Shown in pieces: positions 33,973-42,453 of a DNA stretch of 64,000 nt. The translations under genes were made by a program, and so were the position numbers. Position 1 is the stretch's first letter, and every line of letters starts with the position of its first letter. The notes beneath the pieces were generated by a model that worked only from the letters and a program-made list of their open reading frames with translations, ran no database searches and was not told the origin of the DNA. The DNA comes from Paenibacillus fonticola DSM 21315 (lineage in GTDB: Bacteria > Bacillota > Bacilli > Paenibacillales > Paenibacillaceae), in NCBI RefSeq assembly GCF_000381905.1, contig NZ_KB907273.1:1-64000 (forward strand), given 5' to 3'.

Positions 33973-35352
33973 ATGGATGCTGTTAAAGTTATTTTACGGA
34001 GATTTGTAGGTTTCACCATCATATTGTCCATATTTTTGCTGATACTGAATATAGTGATGTTGAGTTTATTAATTTCAAATGAAATAAAAGGAGAGAATTC
34101 TCCAAAGGCTGTCCTACAAAACGTAGCAGCCTCCTTACATAAAGTTGATGCAGGCTATGCTCTGAACGATGAAGCCAAAGATATGCTGCTGCAAAATCAA
34201 GCATGGGCTATGTTACTGAATAAAGAAGGAGATGTGGACTGGGAATATCAATTGCCTGCAGAAATACCGCGAGCTTTTAGCGTGATTGATGTTGCCAAGT
34301 TCTCACGCAGCTATTTAATGGGATATCCTGTATTTGTTTGGGAACATAGTGATAGCCTTGTTGTGATAGGCTTCCCCAAACAGAGCTATGCCAAATATCA
34401 TCCTTATTTCCTCGTTCAGTGGATTAGTTCATTACCCACACGTATAGTTTTAATGGTCGTTGGAAATATTGCTATAGTTTTATTATTGTCTATTATTATT
34501 GGCACAAGCTTTGTAAAATCTGCAAAACCGCTGATAGAAGGGATTCATGCATTAAGCAAAGAGAACCCGATCCATGTAGAAGCTAAGGGGATTTTTAGGG
34601 ATCTTGCGTATAGTATTAATTCTACTTCAGATATGCTTCAAGAAAAGAATGAGTCGCTTAAAATGAGAGATGAAGCGCGTTCTAATTGGATAACTGGAAT
34701 TTCACACGATATAAGAACGCCTTTATCCATGATTCTTGGTTATGCAAGCGAATTGGAAGAGAGTTCCGATATATCTGCTGAACAAAGGCGGCAAGCAGGC
34801 ATAATACGCCAACAAGGGGAAAATTTACGATCTCTCATTGCTGATTTAAATCTTGTATCCAAATTAGAGTATGAGATGCAGCCATTAAACTTAGAAGTAA
34901 CCCGATTGTCTGCGATAGCCCGGCAGGTCACTACAGATTTCTTGAATAACGACTTAGATGACCGATATCAGATTAATTTGAATGTAACCGGGGATCATGC
35001 AAAAATTCTGGCAGATCGAAAGCTGCTTATGCGGGCAGTCACCAATCTGGTTCAAAATAGTATCAATCATAACCCGCAGGGATGTACGATTGAGCTGGCA
35101 ATTCATTATGATTCTGGTCATTTGCCCTGCCGATTTATTGTATCGGACGATGGAGTAGGTATTAGTAACCCGGACTTGAAAGACTTATTAGAACTACCCT
35201 ATTCTTCCCAAAGAAAGACTCCTGTTCGCACTGGCCATGGACTAGGTTTGCCGATGGTAGCTAGAATTGTCAGCGCACATCAAGGCGAACTAAGTTTAAG
35301 CAGCCGCATTGGACAAGGTTTGGCAGTTACCATGTCCTTCCCCTCGATCTGA
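33973..35352 (+). CDS. Sensor histidine kinase partner
   Basis: 459 aa. TM1 (about 13-35), an extracytoplasmic sensor of about 120 residues, TM2 (about 157-180), HisKA with H245 in GISHDIRTPLSMILG, then HATPase with N-box NLVQNSINHN, DDGVGI and GHGLGLPM. The sizeable external domain differs from the short-loop BceS kinases and resembles NisK/SpaK-type sensors. It presumably senses the peptide exported by the adjacent LanFEG transporter. Confidence 0.92.
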   Translation: MDAVKVILRRFVGFTIILSIFLLILNIVMLSLLISNEIKGENSPKAVLQNVAASLHKVDAGYALNDEAKDMLLQNQAWAMLLNKEGDVDWEYQLPAEIPRAFSVIDVAKFSRSYLMGYPVFVWEHSDSLVVIGFPKQSYAKYHPYFLVQWISSLPTRIVLMVVGNIAIVLLLSIIIGTSFVKSAKPLIEGIHALSKENPIHVEAKGIFRDLAYSINSTSDMLQEKNESLKMRDEARSNWITGISHDIRTPLSMILGYASELEESSDISAEQRRQAGIIRQQGENLRSLIADLNLVSKLEYEMQPLNLEVTRLSAIARQVTTDFLNNDLDDRYQINLNVTGDHAKILADRKLLMRAVTNLVQNSINHNPQGCTIELAIHYDSGHLPCRFIVSDDGVGISNPDLKDLLELPYSSQRKTPVRTGHGLGLPMVARIVSAHQGELSLSSRIGQGLAVTMSFPSI

Positions 35353-35535
35353 AAAACAATAAAGCAGCAAACAGCATTAAAACGGATAACGGGATCTCAA
35401 ACAGACGTTCACATCCTTCTTGGTATAAATTTTCGAAAGCTAAAAGAACCCTGCTAACCCTGCAAAGTCCGTGCACAAAATGTCGGGAAAGCCATAACCC
35501 GTATCTGCTAACGTATGGATCAAGGAGGTCATCCC

Positions 35536-36408
35536 ATGGATTTGCTTAAAAGTATGAATGACGCTATGAAGTACATTGAAGAGCATCTAGCCGAAGATAT
35601 CGACTTTAAAGAAGTCGCAAAGCGAGCGGCCTGCTCGGAATATCATTTCAAAAGGATGTTCTCCTTCCTTGCAGGTGTTCCGTTATCTGAATACATCCGC
35701 CGCAGACGGCTTACAGCCGCAGCTTTCGAGCTTCGAGATGCCGGGGCAAAGGTGATCGATGTGGCGATGAAATACGGTTACAGCTCACCGGATGCTTTTA
35801 CCCGCGCTTTTCAGAGTCTGCATGGTATCACGCCGTCTGAAGCGAGGCTTAGCGAACATTCTCTTAAGGCCTATCCGCGTATGACCTTCCAACTATCCAT
35901 TCAAGGAGGAAGCGAAATGAACTACCGTATAGTAAATAAAGATGCTTTCAGCATTGTCGGCCTGATGAAACGCGTCCCGATCGTATTTGAGGGCGTTAAT
36001 CCGGAAATAGCTTCGATGTGGGAAAGTCTGGATGCCAAATTAATCGGGCAGTTGAAAGCTATGTCCGATATTGAGCCAAACGGGCTGATCAGCGCCTCGG
36101 CTAACTTCTCGGAAGGCAGGATGGAGGAAAGAGGTGAACTGGATCACTACATTGGCGTTGCGACAACCCAGGCATGTCCGGATCATCTGGCACAGCTTCC
36201 AGTCTCGGCCTCGACATGGGCGGTGTTCGAAGCGGTCGGACCATTTCCAGATACGCTTCAAAATGTGTGGGGACGCATTTATTCGGAGTGGTTCCCCTCC
36301 TCAAGCTATGAGCTCGCGCCAGGTCCAGAAATGCTATGGAATGAAAGTAAAGATGTCTCATCACAGAATTATAAGAGTGAAATATGGATTCCAGTATTGA
36401 GAAAGTAA
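35536..36408 (+). CDS. AraC-family regulator with GyrI-like effector domain
   Basis: 290 aa from the ATG at 35536 with AAGGAGG upstream. Two AraC HTHs occupy residues ~8-105 ([20 protein letters not shown] and [20 protein letters not shown]). A GyrI/BmrR-type small-molecule domain follows at ~125-290. Such proteins respond to drugs or secondary metabolites. No target gene is adjacent, and the ~160 bases upstream show no clear operator. Confidence 0.92.
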   Translation: MDLLKSMNDAMKYIEEHLAEDIDFKEVAKRAACSEYHFKRMFSFLAGVPLSEYIRRRRLTAAAFELRDAGAKVIDVAMKYGYSSPDAFTRAFQSLHGITPSEARLSEHSLKAYPRMTFQLSIQGGSEMNYRIVNKDAFSIVGLMKRVPIVFEGVNPEIASMWESLDAKLIGQLKAMSDIEPNGLISASANFSEGRMEERGELDHYIGVATTQACPDHLAQLPVSASTWAVFEAVGPFPDTLQNVWGRIYSEWFPSSSYELAPGPEMLWNESKDVSSQNYKSEIWIPVLRK

Positions 36409-37082
36409 CTGCCTAAATAATTGACCATGACAAAATTATTACGCATTTTTTAGAAAGAAAGCATCAAGCCAGCCGTATGCCTGCTACTCTTAGCAGATTG
36501 TGGGCTAATGCCCCTATGCCGTGATAGGAGTAGATTTTTGCGGGTAGCCGTAAAAGAACACCTTCATCACCATTTTTGGGATAGCAGGAACTGCGGCCTT
36601 CTCCCGTATATTGTGCAGACAACTGCCCGTTAGGAATTCGGTTCTATCCTCTCATCAATTACACGAGCCATATGGTGAACGAGAATATAGGTCTCTGGAA
36701 AGAATAATTTAAGTATCCATTTAAATGTTATTCAACTGATATAGATGGATTTGTAGTAGTTAATTTCTACGGTAAAGAAAGGATAGTAGATTTAAATGTA
36801 TTTCATGTCGTTAGAAGATGGGAGAAGGCCATCAAAGGCTGGATTCTTGATTTCAGGTACATTAAATCCATCTAATCCCCCGAAGTATTCGTTAAGAGCA
36901 TAATTAGATACATGATTTCCATTTAGTGTACGTCAGCTTAGAGTTCCCTGCTTAGTGTAATTGTACGTCAGCATTGTGTCCGACTTAGTGTTCGACTGTT
37001 TATATAAAATGAGCTAAAGAATGGGATACAGATAAGGGGGGAAAATGGATTCCGAAGAATCGGAAAGCTTTCTGAAATAAAG
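36409..37082. other. Gene-free stretch with coding debris
   Basis: No intact gene. From about 36706 to 36874 the plus strand carries an open run (DGFVVVNFYGKERIVDLNVF, WEKAIKGWILDFRYIKSI) without a start, probably debris of an unknown gene. A tiny frame at 37045-37080 (MDSEESESFLK) has AAGGGGGGAAA upstream and ends right before the hairpin at 37083; it could be chance or the end of a small transcript. Confidence 0.3.
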
Positions 37083-37121
37083 AGGCGCCCTCAGTCATCT
37101 ATGATGACTTTTGGGGCGCCC
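37083..37121 (-). terminator. Terminator beyond the repeat tract
   Basis: Outer arms GGCGCCC/GGGCGCC enclose a perfect inner hairpin AGTCATC/GATGACT. On the minus strand the stem is followed by TCTTTATTTC. It lies downstream of the repeat tract after the 58-aa gene. Confidence 0.65.
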
Positions 37122-37130
37122 CTTGTTCTT

Positions 37131-37298
37131 TGCGCCTGTGCTCCTATGCTCCTATGCTGAACCTACGAACCTATGAACCTATGAACCTATAAACCTACGG
37201 ACCTATAAACCTATGAACCTATGCATCTACGTTCCTAAGCTTCTTAGCCCTTTAACTCCTATGCTCTTATGCTCTTATGCTCTTATGCTCTCAAGCAC
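37131..37298. repeat. 8-bp degenerate tandem repeats after the 58-aa gene stop
   Basis: Two blocks: about fourteen near-copies of CTATGAAC/CTACGAAC/CTATAAAC (37153-37225) and copies of CTCTTATG/CTCCTATG at both ends (37139-37160 and 37254-37292). They fill the whole space from the minus-strand stop codon at 37299 to the terminator. There is no coding potential. Confidence 0.85.
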
Positions 37299-37475
37299 TT
37301 AAGCGATATACCCTTTATCCTTCAGAGCCTCATAAGCTGCGCTCTCCTGCTCTTCTTTGATTTGGTACTCCAGGGTTCCTTCGACGATTTTGGCGCAGCG
37401 ACCGCCAAAGGGTTTGAGAGATTCTTTGATTTCCTTCAAATCGACCGTTTCTCGTAATGCATAACTAACTTTCAT
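37299..37475 (-). CDS. Unknown small protein, 58 aa
   Basis: KVSYALRETVDLKEIKESLK, then GGRCAKIVEGTLEYQIKEE and a helical end. It has a regular beta-alpha pattern and no membrane segment. The ATG at 37475 sits behind AGGAGGTGG. The family is not recognised. A real gene is supported by the strong ribosome site and by a terminator further downstream. Confidence 0.65.
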   Translation of the reverse strand: MKVSYALRETVDLKEIKESLKPFGGRCAKIVEGTLEYQIKEEQESAAYEALKDKGYIA

Positions 37476-37525
37476 GCGCAATCCACCTCCTATAGAAGGG
37501 ATAACAAAATAGGAGGGGCTGCGCT

Positions 37526-37594
37526 ATGAGAAGGATCACACTAAGTTATTTTAAGTTGTTGATCGGAAAGGTTCAAGCGGATCTGCAGGAGTGA
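37526..37594 (+). CDS. Possible 22-aa peptide gene
   Basis: ATG at 37526 seven bases after AGGAGGGG, giving [20 protein letters not shown] plus QE and a TGA at 37592-37594. The ribosome site is as strong as any in the window. It overlaps the end of a peptidase pseudogene on the other strand, and its 5' end is divergent from the 58-aa gene. No homology is known to me; it may be the truncated start of a lost gene. Confidence 0.35.
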   Translation: MRRITLSYFKLLIGKVQADLQE

Positions 37595-37851
37595 AGCCTA
37601 ATATTTGCGAGTAAAAATACAGCTCCGCTTCAAGCGACTTTTTAATGTTTGCCGCAATGCGAAAACCATGCTGCCCATGGATAGTAGAAGGCCGCCACGG
37701 GAACTCCTCGCTGATTCAAGGACGCCACAATCCCTTCCGTTTGCTCCGGCGGGACGATGGGATCCTCGAGGTTGTAATCCAACACCTCTACTACTCCTAC
37801 TATTTTTTCCATTTTTTGATTGACGCATAGCAAAAAGCCTTCCAAACCCAT
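37551..37851 (-). pseudogene. S9 prolyl-oligopeptidase-family C-terminal remnant
   Basis: The end of an S9 serine peptidase is readable: [20 protein letters not shown] and [10 protein letters not shown], then after a frameshift [20 protein letters not shown] and [15 protein letters not shown] to a TAA at 37551-37553. HGF holds the catalytic His of the family. The Ser and Asp regions and the beta-propeller are absent. The apparent start overlaps the splB terminator, so it is not expressed as a protein. Confidence 0.8.
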
Positions 37852-37872
37852 ATTCCATGGTCAGAAGGCTTT
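37832..37872 (-). terminator. Terminator of the splAB operon
   Basis: On the minus strand the arms AAAGCCTTC/GAAGGCTTTT enclose a 21-base loop and end in a T-run. Confidence 0.75.
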
Positions 37873-37878
37873 ACGATT

Positions 37879-38907
37879 CTAAGTGAAATACTCCAGCTTG
37901 GCCTTAGGAAACCATTTCTCCATGTAGCCGTAAAGATGGCTTTTTAAATCTTCTTCCTCTTCCTTCGGGTAAATGTATTTCCCGATGCCATACTTGCCCC
38001 ATTTGTATCTTCGCTTCTCCTCGTCCAATTCCAGCTTGGTCATCGGATAATTTTTCTCAATCACCCGCTTGGCTGGTTTGGTAAACCGATGCTGAATGAA
38101 CTCAAACGTAATGTCCTCCCGCGCATCCTTCGGCAGTTCAGCATCCAGACGCTCAAACATATGATAGTAGCCTTCCTCCCACCCCTCATGCAAATAAATG
38201 GGGGCTACGATAAATCCCAAGGGATAACCGGCTCTCGCCACCTTGCCAGCCGCCTCGATCCGCTGCGCTAACGGCGAAGTCCCCGGTTCAAAATTTTTGA
38301 TGACATAATCGGCATTCACGCTGAAACGAAAACGCGTTTTGCCATTATGCTTGGCGTCGAGCAGATGGTCCACGTGGTGAAATTTCGTCACGAACCTCAG
38401 TTTTCCATATTCGGATTGACCGAAATGCTCAATGGCTCTTTTTAACGTATGCGTAAGGTGATCGATCCCTACAATATCCGAAGTACACGAGGCCTCGAAC
38501 CGGGTCGGCTCGGGTGCCCGCTCCTCTATATATTTATCCGCTGCTTCCAATATGTCTTCCACGTTGACATACGTACGAATATAAGGCTTGCTCCCCATCG
38601 TCGTCTGCAAATAACAGTAGTGGCAATGCCCCATGCAGCCCGTCGCAAAAGGAATTGCATACTCGGCCGAAGGCTTGGACGTATCGAATTTCAGCGTTTT
38701 TCGAATGCCGACGACCAGCGTAGATTTCGCCACCCGGTATCTTTGAAAGTCGTTGTCTCCAGGCAGATTCCTGACTTGATTATGCGAAGTGGTGTAGCGG
38801 ATCTCCAGATCCATTTTCGAAAATTTATCGTAAAGCTCTTGACCGAGCGGATATTCCAAGGCATCCGGTTCAAAATAGACCAGCTTCGGCGTAAATGGGC
38901 TAATCAT
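37879..38907 (-). CDS. splB: Spore photoproduct lyase
   Basis: 342 aa, a radical-SAM enzyme that reverses the thymine dimer formed by UV in spore DNA. The [4Fe-4S] motif CxxxCxxC is C91, C95 and C98 (CMGHCHYC). C141 in EASCTSD matches the hydrogen-donor Cys and Y97 the conserved tyrosine. Length equals the Bacillus protein. The start overlaps the splA stop (ATGA). Its presence shows that the organism forms endospores. Confidence 0.96.
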   Translation of the reverse strand: MISPFTPKLVYFEPDALEYPLGQELYDKFSKMDLEIRYTTSHNQVRNLPGDNDFQRYRVAKSTLVVGIRKTLKFDTSKPSAEYAIPFATGCMGHCHYCYLQTTMGSKPYIRTYVNVEDILEAADKYIEERAPEPTRFEASCTSDIVGIDHLTHTLKRAIEHFGQSEYGKLRFVTKFHHVDHLLDAKHNGKTRFRFSVNADYVIKNFEPGTSPLAQRIEAAGKVARAGYPLGFIVAPIYLHEGWEEGYYHMFERLDAELPKDAREDITFEFIQHRFTKPAKRVIEKNYPMTKLELDEEKRRYKWGKYGIGKYIYPKEEEEDLKSHLYGYMEKWFPKAKLEYFT

Positions 38908-39167
38908 TCCAGGCTCCCCTCGGACGCTAGTCCGAAATAATGCTGGTAAGCCTGTTCCGCCTCTTCCTCTGTCGCATACACCGCTATTTCATTCGACAGC
39001 GGATAATACGTTTCATAAAGAAACATGGCCAGTTCCTGTGGATTGTCCGGGTTGTTCACAACGGCCGCCTGCTGGATATGAGCTATATCCTGAGTATGCG
39101 GGTTGCGGTAAAAAACGTAGACAATATCTCCAGGTTTATAGGTACTGTTATTGTTATGTAATTCCAT
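38904..39167 (-). CDS. splA: SplA, regulator of spore photoproduct lyase
   Basis: 87 aa. It matches Bacillus SplA, a TRAP-like negative regulator: YKPGDIVYVFYRNPHTQDIA, HIQQAAVVNNPDNPQELAMF, YATEEEAEQAYQHYF. The ATG at 39167 follows AAGGTGA; the upstream 14 codons lack a ribosome site. It is coupled to splB by a four-base overlap. Confidence 0.92.
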   Translation of the reverse strand: MELHNNNSTYKPGDIVYVFYRNPHTQDIAHIQQAAVVNNPDNPQELAMFLYETYYPLSNEIAVYATEEEAEQAYQHYFGLASEGSLE

Positions 39168-39267
39168 GGGGTCACCTTCTCTGTGATATAAATAGGTACA
39201 GTTCATCACAATTATTTCCTAAGGCGCCAAGATGTATGTTTCCTGTTTATGGAAATAAGTAAGTACA

Positions 39268-39298
39268 AAAAAACCACTTGCTTTATAAGTGGTTTTTT
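39268..39298. terminator. Bidirectional terminator
   Basis: A perfect 12-bp stem AAAAAACCACTT / AAGTGGTTTTTT with a seven-base loop gives T-runs on both strands. On the minus strand it ends the 104-aa unknown gene. Confidence 0.85.
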
Positions 39299-39302
39299 CC
39301 GG

Positions 39303-39617
39303 TTATTCCATCACTTCTATTTTAAATACGTTGTCCAATTTACCGTCTTTATCGAGCCTCTTCCTCAAAGGGACCTTAATGTCTTTCCCTAGTTCTTTAA
39401 AGAAAATATTTACGTCGCAGTTAACTTTAGACAAAGATACTCTTAGAACACCTTCATCACTAATATTCTGATTAGCTTCAACTGGAACCTTAGTCTCGAT
39501 GGCAAATTGTTTCGTTAATGTTCTCATGTATCTTGAGAATATTTCAATCAGCTCGCCATTGTCGAAATTCTCAATAGCGGTTTGCCCTTTGTTCGTAAAA
39601 ATCAACTTAACTTTCAC
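39303..39617 (-). CDS. Unknown protein, 104 aa
   Basis: VKLIFTNKGQTAIENFDNGE, then a helical EIFSRYMRTLTKQFAIETKV, then beta-rich sequence (GVLRVSLSKVNCDVNIFFKE). No signal peptide or known motif. It ends directly before a strong terminator. Possibly a phage- or plasmid-type hypothetical, but I do not recognise it. Confidence 0.65.
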   Translation of the reverse strand: MKVKLIFTNKGQTAIENFDNGELIEIFSRYMRTLTKQFAIETKVPVEANQNISDEGVLRVSLSKVNCDVNIFFKELGKDIKVPLRKRLDKDGKLDNVFKIEVME

Positions 39618-39684
39618 TCAAACATTCCCCATTTCTTATGAAGTTTAAAGAAAGGTTAGAGATAAGTTCGCTCCGCCCCTAAGA

Positions 39685-39716
39685 AGAAAAGCTGCTCCTT
39701 TATATACAGGAGCAGC
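39685..39716 (-). terminator. Terminator of the cold-shock gene
   Basis: On the minus strand GCTGCTCCT / AGGAGCAGC with an eight-base loop is followed by TTTTCTT. Confidence 0.8.
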
Positions 39717-39727
39717 CTTGTCTTGGA

Positions 39728-39931
39728 TTAATAAATTTTCGTTACGTTCTCGGCTTGCGGTCCGCGATTGCCTTGCGTCACGTTGAACTGAACGCGTTGA
39801 CCCTCGTCCAAAGTTTTGAAGCCTTCGCCTTCGATCGCGCTGAAATGAACGAATACGTCATTTCCGTCCTCGATTTCGATAAAGCCAAAGCCTTTCTCTG
39901 CGTTAAACCATTTAACTGTACCTGTTTGCAT
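39728..39931 (-). CDS. Cold-shock protein (CspA family)
   Basis: 67 aa, a single cold-shock domain. RNP1 is KGFGFIEI and RNP2 is VFVHFSAI. It binds single-stranded RNA and DNA and melts RNA structure at low temperature. It is preceded by a leader of about 125 nt carrying an inverted repeat (about 39990-40040), as is usual for temperature-controlled csp mRNAs, and by a good promoter. Confidence 0.96.
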   Translation of the reverse strand: MQTGTVKWFNAEKGFGFIEIEDGNDVFVHFSAIEGEGFKTLDEGQRVQFNVTQGNRGPQAENVTKIY

Positions 39932-40062
39932 GTGATTACCTCCAAATATTATTTAACATGATCCTTTTCCTACAAACAAAAAAATTCACACATTGAGAAA
40001 AGTTCCATCATAAAATGAGACTCTGTTCAACATGTGAATTCGTTTCAATTTCGATAAATTTA

Positions 40063-40091
40063 ATCATAGCACAGAGAACTCAAAAAGGCAA
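40063..40091 (-). promoter_or_regulatory. Promoter of the cold-shock gene
   Basis: On the minus strand TTGCCT (40091-40086) and TATGAT (40068-40063) are exactly 17 bases apart. A TGC immediately before the -10 makes it an extended -10 promoter. Transcription would start near 40056. Confidence 0.75.
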
Positions 40092-40124
40092 GGCTCCCTC
40101 ATCCAAGCCTAGCAAAATGAAAGA

Positions 40125-40154
40125 AGGTGCCCAAATTAAAATCTCTGGACACCT
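40125..40154 (-). terminator. Terminator of the LPMO gene
   Basis: AGGTGTCCA / TGGGCACCT on the minus strand with one mismatch, followed by TCTTTCATTTT. It lies beyond the repeat tract at 40181-40256. Confidence 0.6.
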
Positions 40155-40180
40155 CCTCTGTCCGTCAGCACAATTGCTTA

Positions 40181-40256
40181 ACTATGACTCATGCTACTAT
40201 TGCTTATGCTGTTACTCATGCTACTATTGCTTATACATCACTCACTGTATAGCGTC
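40181..40256. repeat. 21-bp direct repeat after the LPMO stop codon
   Basis: An exact 21-bp sequence occurs at 40187-40207 and 40214-40234 (period 27), made of CTCATGCTACTATTGC-type words. Decayed copies lie on both sides. The tract lies directly after the minus-strand stop codon at 40257 and before the terminator. Confidence 0.8.
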
Positions 40257-41090
40257 TTACTGTGGCGGTGCATCGCCGATCAGCTTCCACGGCCCCCACT
40301 GCCCCGTAGTACCAGGCTCCTGATTTTGTGTCCACCATAGCGCTTCCCAGAACTGTCCGTTATGAATGACGATATCACCTGTATTGTAGATACGGATTGG
40401 ATTCCAGACCAGGTATTCGCCGAAACGGTTAGGATCACCCGGGAAGCCTGGCGCTGGATTCGTTGGCGCTGACGGATTAATGCTCAAATTAGCATCAATT
40501 ACTTGATAGAAAGCGTTCGGTGTATCCGCGATATCCCAGACAGCTACAATGACGTAATAGCCATCGCGATCATTCGGAATGAAACAATCGTGGTAGACAT
40601 CATCAGGTGGGATAGCTCCATCATCAATATATCTGCAGAACAATTCCAGATCCGCCCGCTTAAGCGGTGTATTCGGGTCCCAGCCTTTTTTGGTAATATA
40701 ATAATCCCAAGTATTTGTACTGTGATTAGCGACGATTTTCCAGTGGAACGTATGCTCTCCGCCTGTCAAATTTACTTTGTTCCAGCGTGTAGATGTCTGC
40801 TCATCGAGTTCCAGAAATATTCCGGCGCTAGCGATATTTCCGTCAGGGACACCGAATTCAGGAAAATCTCCCCGCCCCTCCACACTGAAAGGCTCATAGA
40901 TGACTCTGCCACAGTTGACGTTTTCCCCTCTCGCGCACAAATCGGCACGACTGTCGATCACATGTCCATGTGCGGAAGCGCTATCAGCAAATATCACAGA
41001 ACATGCCAGCATAACGAGCATCGTACCCACGGCTACCAGAAACATTTTTAATTTCGAATAATTACGATCCGCCATAACCTGAGCTGTCAT
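40257..41090 (-). CDS. Secreted AA10 lytic polysaccharide monooxygenase with CBM5/12
   Basis: 277 aa. A long signal peptide (residues 1-40, cleavage after ADSASA) exposes His41 as residue 1 of the copper histidine brace (HGHVIDSRA). The AA10 domain runs to ~215, with the second brace His probably in GGEHTFHWKIVANHST. A Pro-rich linker and a C-terminal chitin-binding CBM5/12 module follow (YNTGDIVIHNGQFWEALWWT). It cleaves crystalline chitin or cellulose oxidatively outside the cell. The ATG at 41090 has GGAGGATGA upstream. No chitinase is nearby. Confidence 0.93.
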   Translation of the reverse strand: MTAQVMADRNYSKLKMFLVAVGTMLVMLACSVIFADSASAHGHVIDSRADLCARGENVNCGRVIYEPFSVEGRGDFPEFGVPDGNIASAGIFLELDEQTSTRWNKVNLTGGEHTFHWKIVANHSTNTWDYYITKKGWDPNTPLKRADLELFCRYIDDGAIPPDDVYHDCFIPNDRDGYYVIVAVWDIADTPNAFYQVIDANLSINPSAPTNPAPGFPGDPNRFGEYLVWNPIRIYNTGDIVIHNGQFWEALWWTQNQEPGTTGQWGPWKLIGDAPPQ

Positions 41091-41621
41091 TTCATCATCC
41101 TCCTTTTTTTGTACAGGATCAGATTGTTTAACGACCAACTCGCTTTCTTACTACTTGTAAAATCACCCACTATAGTAAATCATTGCTAGTTGGCACACTT
41201 AAATCAGGACACAGGTCACCCCTTTCTTCTTGTTTTTATGATCAAATCCTGAAGAGAAGTCTAATTTCCCAGCGCTGCGCCGCATCGTTTCATCTTGAAA
41301 AAAACACGGCCTATTCAGGAATTGATGGCAGGGAAAGGAATAAGAATCACTGGTAATTATAGTGAAATGGAGCGGAGACGGATAGGAGAATTATTTAGAT
41401 GTTAAACAATGGAGTTTTGTTATATATTATATCAAAAACCTATATTTGTCAATTTTGTGAACTAAATTTTTACTTTTATTCACTCATCTAATAGTTTGGA
41501 CAGGTTACCTTATTGAGTTTCAGCAGATTTAATACTAGGTTTATCATTTTCTGATATTCTACTTGCAACAATATATTTATTTGAACTGAAATAAAAGAAC
41601 ATCACAGGGAGGAGCAATTTT
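41091..41621. promoter_or_regulatory. Divergent intergenic region, LPMO and unknown gene
   Basis: 530 bases without a gene. On the minus strand a TACTAT box near 41173-41178 may be the -10 of the LPMO gene, without a convincing -35. The region around 41400-41500 is very AT-rich. No operator or riboswitch was recognised. Confidence 0.3.
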
Positions 41622-42305
41622 ATGCTAAAACAAAGTGAATGGCGGGGGCTCGCGCTGCACCACATCCCGCAAATGCTCATCGACGAGAACGAACCCTTTC
41701 GTCCCGTGCGGGTCGGCGTGTCCATACTGACGGAGACTGGACCTTCCCCCTCGTTCAAACGGGAGCTTGAAGTGGACGGGCAGCGAATCGGCTTGGTAAT
41801 AGAATATGCAGTATATTGGGATTACGATATTCAGCATCTTTACGATTTGGAGCATATGTGGATTTACCTGTCGCCGGAAGGCGATGTGGTTGACTGCGAA
41901 GCAAGCTTCCACGGACGATACTTGAAGGGAATCGCACCTGGAAAAACTAATGTCGATCCGGACGGACGCATCAGCCTGTTTGTTCAGCCCGGCAAACACG
42001 CCTACTCCCCGCTGCGCGAGCTATTTGATCTGTTACCTGACCTGCATGCGGTAACCGGACCTCTGGCCGGTAAGGACGGTGTACTGGAACCCAAAATGCT
42101 GCAAGGCACCTTCAAAACTTCGCCGGATGCCGACGAGCTCGCTGTGGAACACCTGCGCACGTTCCGCTTCGACATCACCGGAACTTATATTCCTTTAGAA
42201 TGGGAGGCGGACATGCTCGTCACCTGGGATGAACTCAAGGCGGAAATTCCTGTCCGCATGAACCAGCTTCTGAACAGCTTGCGCAGGCAGCGAGCGATCC
42301 GTTAA
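41622..42305 (+). CDS. Unknown protein, 227 aa
   Basis: A soluble protein with GGGAGGAGC before the ATG. It has repeated acidic/aromatic patterns: EYAVYWDYDIQHLYDLEHMW, YLSPEGDVVDCEASFHGRYL, VQPGKHAYSP. The His, Asp and Glu residues are spaced as in metal or ligand sites, but I do not recognise a family. It is monocistronic, with a hairpin after the stop. Confidence 0.72.
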   Translation: MLKQSEWRGLALHHIPQMLIDENEPFRPVRVGVSILTETGPSPSFKRELEVDGQRIGLVIEYAVYWDYDIQHLYDLEHMWIYLSPEGDVVDCEASFHGRYLKGIAPGKTNVDPDGRISLFVQPGKHAYSPLRELFDLLPDLHAVTGPLAGKDGVLEPKMLQGTFKTSPDADELAVEHLRTFRFDITGTYIPLEWEADMLVTWDELKAEIPVRMNQLLNSLRRQRAIR

Positions 42306-42340
42306 AGCCAGCCAGCACTTTTATCTAATTAGGAGGATAT

Positions 42341-42379
42341 AAACCTCCCAGGCAGCGGTCATTACCGCTTGGGAGGTTT
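42341..42379. terminator. Hairpin after the 227-aa gene
   Basis: Perfect arms AAACCTCCC / GGGAGGTTT plus an inner AGCGGT/ACCGCT stem. There is no T-run of more than three, so termination is probable but not certain. Confidence 0.55.
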
Positions 42380-42453
42380 ACGATTGGAGTGTCTCAGTTG
42401 TGGCAGTTTCGCTGAAACGATATGATTTGTTATAAGGATTGCGAACGTAAACT

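Noticed and set aside
37642-37851. 69-codon minus-strand frame as a real small protein
   Set aside because: Its sequence is an S9 peptidase C-terminus that continues in another frame, and its start lies inside the splB terminator.
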